From a bacterium (lineage in GTDB: Bacteria > Bacteroidota > Ignavibacteria > Kapaibacteriales > UBA2268), in the NCBI GenBank assembly GCA_030426865.1, contig JAUHXN010000120.1, forward strand, positions 1 through 8,432: a stretch of 8,432 nt of DNA, given 5' to 3'. The notes under the pieces are model-generated. The model was given only the letters and a program-made list of their open reading frames with translations, was not told the origin of the DNA and made no database searches. Positions 5,505 to 8,432 of this stretch are shown here, piece after piece. A program made the position numbers and the translations under genes. Positions within the stretch are counted from its first letter, which is position 1. Each line of letters begins with the position of its first letter.

Positions 5505-8126
5505 ATGAAAGACGCTAAATCATATTTAATTAAAAATTTTGGATATAATGATTTCCGCCCAGGGCAAGAAGAAATTATTAATTCAATTTTAGACGGTAAT
5601 GACACACTTGCTATTATGCCAACGGGCGGTGGGAAGTCTATTTGTTATCAGATTCCGGCCTTAGTACTCGAAGGAACGGCTATTGTTATATCGCCCTTAA
5701 TTTCTTTGATGAAAGATCAAGTAGATGTTCTTAAATCTAAAGGGATAAGTGCAGAAAGTATTAATAGCTTGATGTCCACTAAAGAAGTGAATGAAATTCT
5801 AGATAACGCAGTTGATGGCAAATACAAGTTATTATACGTTGCTCCAGAAAGATTGCAAACTAAAAGGTTTGCTGATATATTTTCACATATACCTATTTCT
5901 TTTATTGCAGTTGACGAAGCACATTGTATCAGTGAGTGGGGGCATGATTTTAGACCTGCTTATTTGAAAATCCCTCAAGCATTAGGTGCTTACAGAGATT
6001 ATCCAATTGCTGCCTTTACAGCAACTGCTACTAAAGAAGTACAAACAGATATTTCTAAAAATTTAAAATTAGATAAACCTAAAAGATTTATTAAGGGTTT
6101 TGATAGGCCAAACCTTACTTATATTACAAAAACTACTGAAGATAAAGTTCAAGCTTGTCTTGATATCATAAGGAGTAGTGGTAATGACTCAACTATTATT
6201 TATGCTGGAACTCGAAAGAGAGTTGAAGAGTTTTATGAAGCTCTTAAACTTCAGGATATTAAGATAGATATGTATCACGCAGGTTTACCAGATGATTATC
6301 GAAATGAATCACAAGAAAAATTCTTTAGTGGTGAAATCAAAACTATCATTGCCACGAATGCATTTGGGATGGGTATTGACAAAGAGAATGTTAGAAATGT
6401 AATACATGTTGATTTGCCAGGGACTATCGAAGCTTACTACCAAGAAGCTGGACGTGCTGGACGTGATGGGAAGCCATCTAACTGTATATTATTATATCAT
6501 CCTGGTGATATTACTTTACAAGAATTTTTTATTGACGTTTCATACCCAGCAGTAGAACAAATTAACAGAGTTTATACTACTTTGTATAAAAAAGCTGGTG
6601 TGGAAATGGGGGAATATGCTCATGAACCATTAGACGTTAGTTCTGCTTTGATAGCAGCATACCTAAGTATAACTCAAAAAACTGTTTCTGCAGTATTAAA
6701 ATTTTTGCGAAATCATGGAGTGATTTCAAATTCGAAATATTTTTCGAAAGCAACTATTAAGTTTTTATCTGATAGAGATAGATTAATGGAATATTATAAT
6801 CTATTACCAGATTGGTTGAAACTACCAACCGAATCTATCTTTAGGTCGGCTGATACTTCGACAAATAGTACATATCAGCACATCGACCCACTAGAAATTG
6901 CCCAGAAACACGGTATATTAGCTGATAATATCATTAAAGCTATTAATAAGTTAGCATTTGATGGACATATAGAATACAATCCTGAAGCTAATAAAAGCGG
7001 TATCTATTTGATAATGGAAAGAATGCGGTTTGAGGATCTGCCTATAGATTTTGAGGAGCATGCTAGAAGAAGAGAGTTTGCTAATCAGAAACTTGAGTAT
7101 ATGAAACAATATGCCGAAACAGATACTTGTAAACGAAATTTTATCCTGAATTATTTTCAAGATGTAAATGTTGAGTCTGATTGTGGTAGATGCACTTCTT
7201 GTCTTATACCTAAGTCTGTTAAGAAATTGAATGATGAGAAAAAAGAATTTATAAATATTAGAATTATTGACTCACTTCAAGAAATAGATAGTAAATTTGG
7301 CAAAACTATTATTCGACATTTTCTTGCCGGAAAAGCAACACAGAAAGTTCAGAAATTTGAGTTGGAAAATCTGAATATGTTTGGATGTCTCTCAGAATAC
7401 ACTGATGCTGAAGTTAAAGAGTATTTAGATTCTGCTATTTCTAATAATTATATAGCTGTTAGCAGAAACAGATTTCCTGTACTTTCGATAACAGAGAAAG
7501 GATATAATTTAGTAGGACGTAAGTTAAATGAACAGCTTGATAAAATAAAATCTGATCACAATTATTCTGACGAGTTATTTTCTAGATTGCACGATTTGAG
7601 AAAAGTTATTTCGATGAAAGACAAGATAAGTGAGGAGAGAATTATATCTCAAGATTTATTGATGAAATTGAGTTCTGATTCTCCAAAAAATATATTAGAA
7701 TTAAGAAAGTTAAAAGGATATAATATAGATTTTGTCAGAAATTACGGATCCGAATTTGTTGCTGTAATTAATGATTATTACCAAAATACCCCATTAGAAG
7801 AAAATGAGGTATCAGAAGTAACTGAGTTAACTAAACGCATTGTAGTTTTATTTCAAAAGAATATATCAATTGATGAGATTGCAGATAGACTAGATTTGAC
7901 AGATAAAGAAATAGTTAATAATTTGATTTTAGCAATTGATAATGATATAGATGTAGATATGAGCTCCCATGTATCAGAATCCAAATATGAAGAAATTTTG
8001 GATTTAGTGGAAGAGAATCCGAATGTCTCTGCAGCAGGAGCAAGAGATGAGTTAGGGCCAATATTAGAATATAACTTATTAAAAGTTGCATTGGCAAAAG
8101 CCAAGAACGAGTTAGAATATAATTAA
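5505..8126 (+). CDS. recQ: RecQ family ATP-dependent 3'-5' DNA helicase, long form with insert, RQC, HRDC and C-terminal HTH
   Basis: This 873-residue helicase carries a complete SF2 RecQ core. Visible motifs are the Q-motif FGYNDFRPGQ (12-21), Walker A TGGGKS (K44), DEAH (137-140), the aromatic-rich loop CISEWGHDFRP (141-151), FTATAT (171-176) and motif V/VI with QEAGRAGRDG (313-322). The zinc-binding subdomain has C542, C560, C563 and C566, the same order and nearly the same spacing as E. coli RecQ (380/397/400/403). An RQC winged helix (about 580-675), an HRDC domain (about 688-762) and a C-terminal helix-turn-helix module of the HTH_40 type (about 772-868) follow. About 200 residues (341-530) sit between motif VI and the zinc site and look like winged-helix segments, where E. 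coli RecQ has about 50. The expected role is unwinding of recombination and repair intermediates and restart of stalled forks in the cytoplasm. All catalytic residues are present. The start is the first ATG and leads straight into the Q-motif. E. coli RecQ is about 610 residues, so this is unusually long. Confidence 0.96.
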   Translation: MKDAKSYLIKNFGYNDFRPGQEEIINSILDGNDTLAIMPTGGGKSICYQIPALVLEGTAIVISPLISLMKDQVDVLKSKGISAESINSLMSTKEVNEILDNAVDGKYKLLYVAPERLQTKRFADIFSHIPISFIAVDEAHCISEWGHDFRPAYLKIPQALGAYRDYPIAAFTATATKEVQTDISKNLKLDKPKRFIKGFDRPNLTYITKTTEDKVQACLDIIRSSGNDSTIIYAGTRKRVEEFYEALKLQDIKIDMYHAGLPDDYRNESQEKFFSGEIKTIIATNAFGMGIDKENVRNVIHVDLPGTIEAYYQEAGRAGRDGKPSNCILLYHPGDITLQEFFIDVSYPAVEQINRVYTTLYKKAGVEMGEYAHEPLDVSSALIAAYLSITQKTVSAVLKFLRNHGVISNSKYFSKATIKFLSDRDRLMEYYNLLPDWLKLPTESIFRSADTSTNSTYQHIDPLEIAQKHGILADNIIKAINKLAFDGHIEYNPEANKSGIYLIMERMRFEDLPIDFEEHARRREFANQKLEYMKQYAETDTCKRNFILNYFQDVNVESDCGRCTSCLIPKSVKKLNDEKKEFINIRIIDSLQEIDSKFGKTIIRHFLAGKATQKVQKFELENLNMFGCLSEYTDAEVKEYLDSAISNNYIAVSRNRFPVLSITEKGYNLVGRKLNEQLDKIKSDHNYSDELFSRLHDLRKVISMKDKISEERIISQDLLMKLSSDSPKNILELRKLKGYNIDFVRNYGSEFVAVINDYYQNTPLEENEVSEVTELTKRIVVLFQKNISIDEIADRLDLTDKEIVNNLILAIDNDIDVDMSSHVSESKYEEILDLVEENPNVSAAGARDELGPILEYNLLKVALAKAKNELEYN
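6525..7094 (+). other. RecQ insert between helicase core and zinc-binding subdomain (coding segment)
   Basis: Residues 341-530 of RecQ have no counterpart in E. coli RecQ. The segment starts with FFIDVSYPAVEQINRVYTTL, then shows a helix-turn-helix-like stretch (about 377-410, ending LKFLRNHGVIS), a linker, and a second one (about 461-505, with LEIAQKHGI and INKLAFDGHIEY). A charged helix (about 517-538, HARRREFANQKLEYMKQY) runs into the first zinc cysteine. I recognise this arrangement from short (about 630 residue) Bacteroidota RecQ proteins, which as I recall end soon after the zinc site. Confidence 0.65.
7818..8108 (+). other. C-terminal helix-turn-helix module of RecQ (coding segment)
   Basis: Residues 772-868 lie after the HRDC domain and an acidic linker (LEENEVSEV). 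They contain an HTH-like stretch, ISIDEIADRLDLTDKEIVNN (787-806), then SKYEEILDLVEENP and a helical end. The pattern fits the HTH_40 family found at the C-terminus of some RecQ-like helicases. It probably contacts DNA or a partner; its exact role is not established here. Confidence 0.6.
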
Positions 8127-8143
8127 TAAAATATGTAATTTTG
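8112..8143 (+). promoter_or_regulatory. Candidate Bacteroidota promoter for the downstream membrane-protein gene
   Basis: A perfect TAnnTTTG box (taattttg, 8136-8143) ends 25 bases before the ATG at 8169. A TTAG at 8112-8115 is 20 bases upstream, the same -33 variant as before the ZupT-like gene. The -33 element overlaps the end of recQ. Confidence 0.5.
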
Positions 8144-8168
8144 ATTTTTCAAAGAATGCAACTAACTG

Positions 8169-8432
8169 ATGCCTAAAAAGAATTATGCTCCTGAGGGCGA
8201 ATACATTTATAATGAACAACAGAAACTGAGACAGTGGTATGTTTGGTTTATATTAGCTCTATCTTTAGTTTTATCATCGGCATTTCTGATTAATAGCTTC
8301 GTAAACTTTATGGAAGGTGCTCCTGGAGCGGCTTCTTTTATTGTTTTAGGCGTCTTGATTCTATTTATTTGCTTGTTCTTTGTCATATCAACTGCTGGTT
8401 CAAAATTGAATATTATCGCTACTGAAGAAGCA
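8169..8432 (+). CDS. Two-helix membrane protein of unknown function (3' partial)
   Basis: An ATG at 8169 opens a frame that stays open for 88 codons to the right edge, so only the N-terminal part is seen. The product begins MPKKNYAPEGEYIYNEQQKL, followed by RQWYVWF leading into a first membrane helix (about residues 23-45). A short loop (NFMEGAPGAA) and a second helix (about 55-76) follow, then SKLNIIATEEA. The Q-K-L-R-Q-W entry, the helix-loop-helix and the following L-x-x-x-I stretch resemble a family of uncharacterised small Bacteroidota membrane proteins, in which a soluble beta-rich domain follows the two helices. That is recollection of a pattern, not a search result. No lipobox or cleavable signal peptide is visible. 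It starts 42 bp after recQ, on the same strand and with its own promoter-like box. The function cannot be assigned. Confidence 0.7.
   Translation, partial: MPKKNYAPEGEYIYNEQQKLRQWYVWFILALSLVLSSAFLINSFVNFMEGAPGAASFIVLGVLILFICLFFVISTAGSKLNIIATEEA

Noticed and set aside
6951..8104. Minus-strand frames within the recQ gene
   Set aside because: They lie opposite conserved RecQ domains, show no domain signature or initiation context, and are shadows of the + strand gene.
1..8432. CRISPR array, transposon, tRNA/rRNA, phage or defence island
   Set aside because: No regular direct DNA repeats with spacers, inverted terminal repeats, transposase motifs, cloverleaf candidates or defence-gene signatures were seen on either strand.

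Overview
This is a low-GC, tightly packed stretch of chromosome, almost certainly from a member of the Bacteroidota. The lineage call rests on three things seen directly: a large surface protein ending in a type IX secretion (T9SS) type A sorting domain; near-absence of Shine-Dalgarno sequences; and TAnnTTTG-type -7 promoter boxes in the gaps. A marine or free-living Cytophagales-like organism would fit, but the window cannot fix the genus. All five genes lie on the + strand and all four visible stop codons are TAA.

Layout. Positions 1-2823 hold the 3' part (940 codons, no start in the window) of a modular secreted protein. It has serial Ig-like modules, a central beta-sandwich region, a fibronectin III-like module and the C-terminal sorting domain. 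A strong intrinsic terminator follows (about 2849-2880). Next come a periplasmic S41 C-terminal processing protease with a signal peptide (2923-4491) and a ZupT-like ZIP-family metal transporter (4534-5346). A very A/T-rich 158-bp gap then leads to a long, 873-residue RecQ helicase (5505-8126). The window ends inside an unnamed two-helix membrane protein (8169 to edge).

How the genes relate. They do not form an obvious pathway. The terminator closes off the surface-protein gene, and each later gene has its own promoter-like box close upstream. This looks like a row of independently transcribed or loosely co-transcribed housekeeping genes (envelope proteolysis, zinc/divalent metal uptake, DNA repair) beside one accessory surface protein.

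No CRISPR array, transposase, tRNA, rRNA, phage gene or recognisable defence system was seen, and nothing here amounts to an obvious undescribed system. The item most worth checking is the RecQ architecture. It combines the winged-helix-like insert that I associate with short Bacteroidota RecQ proteins with the full RQC + HRDC + C-terminal helix-turn-helix tail of long RecQ proteins.
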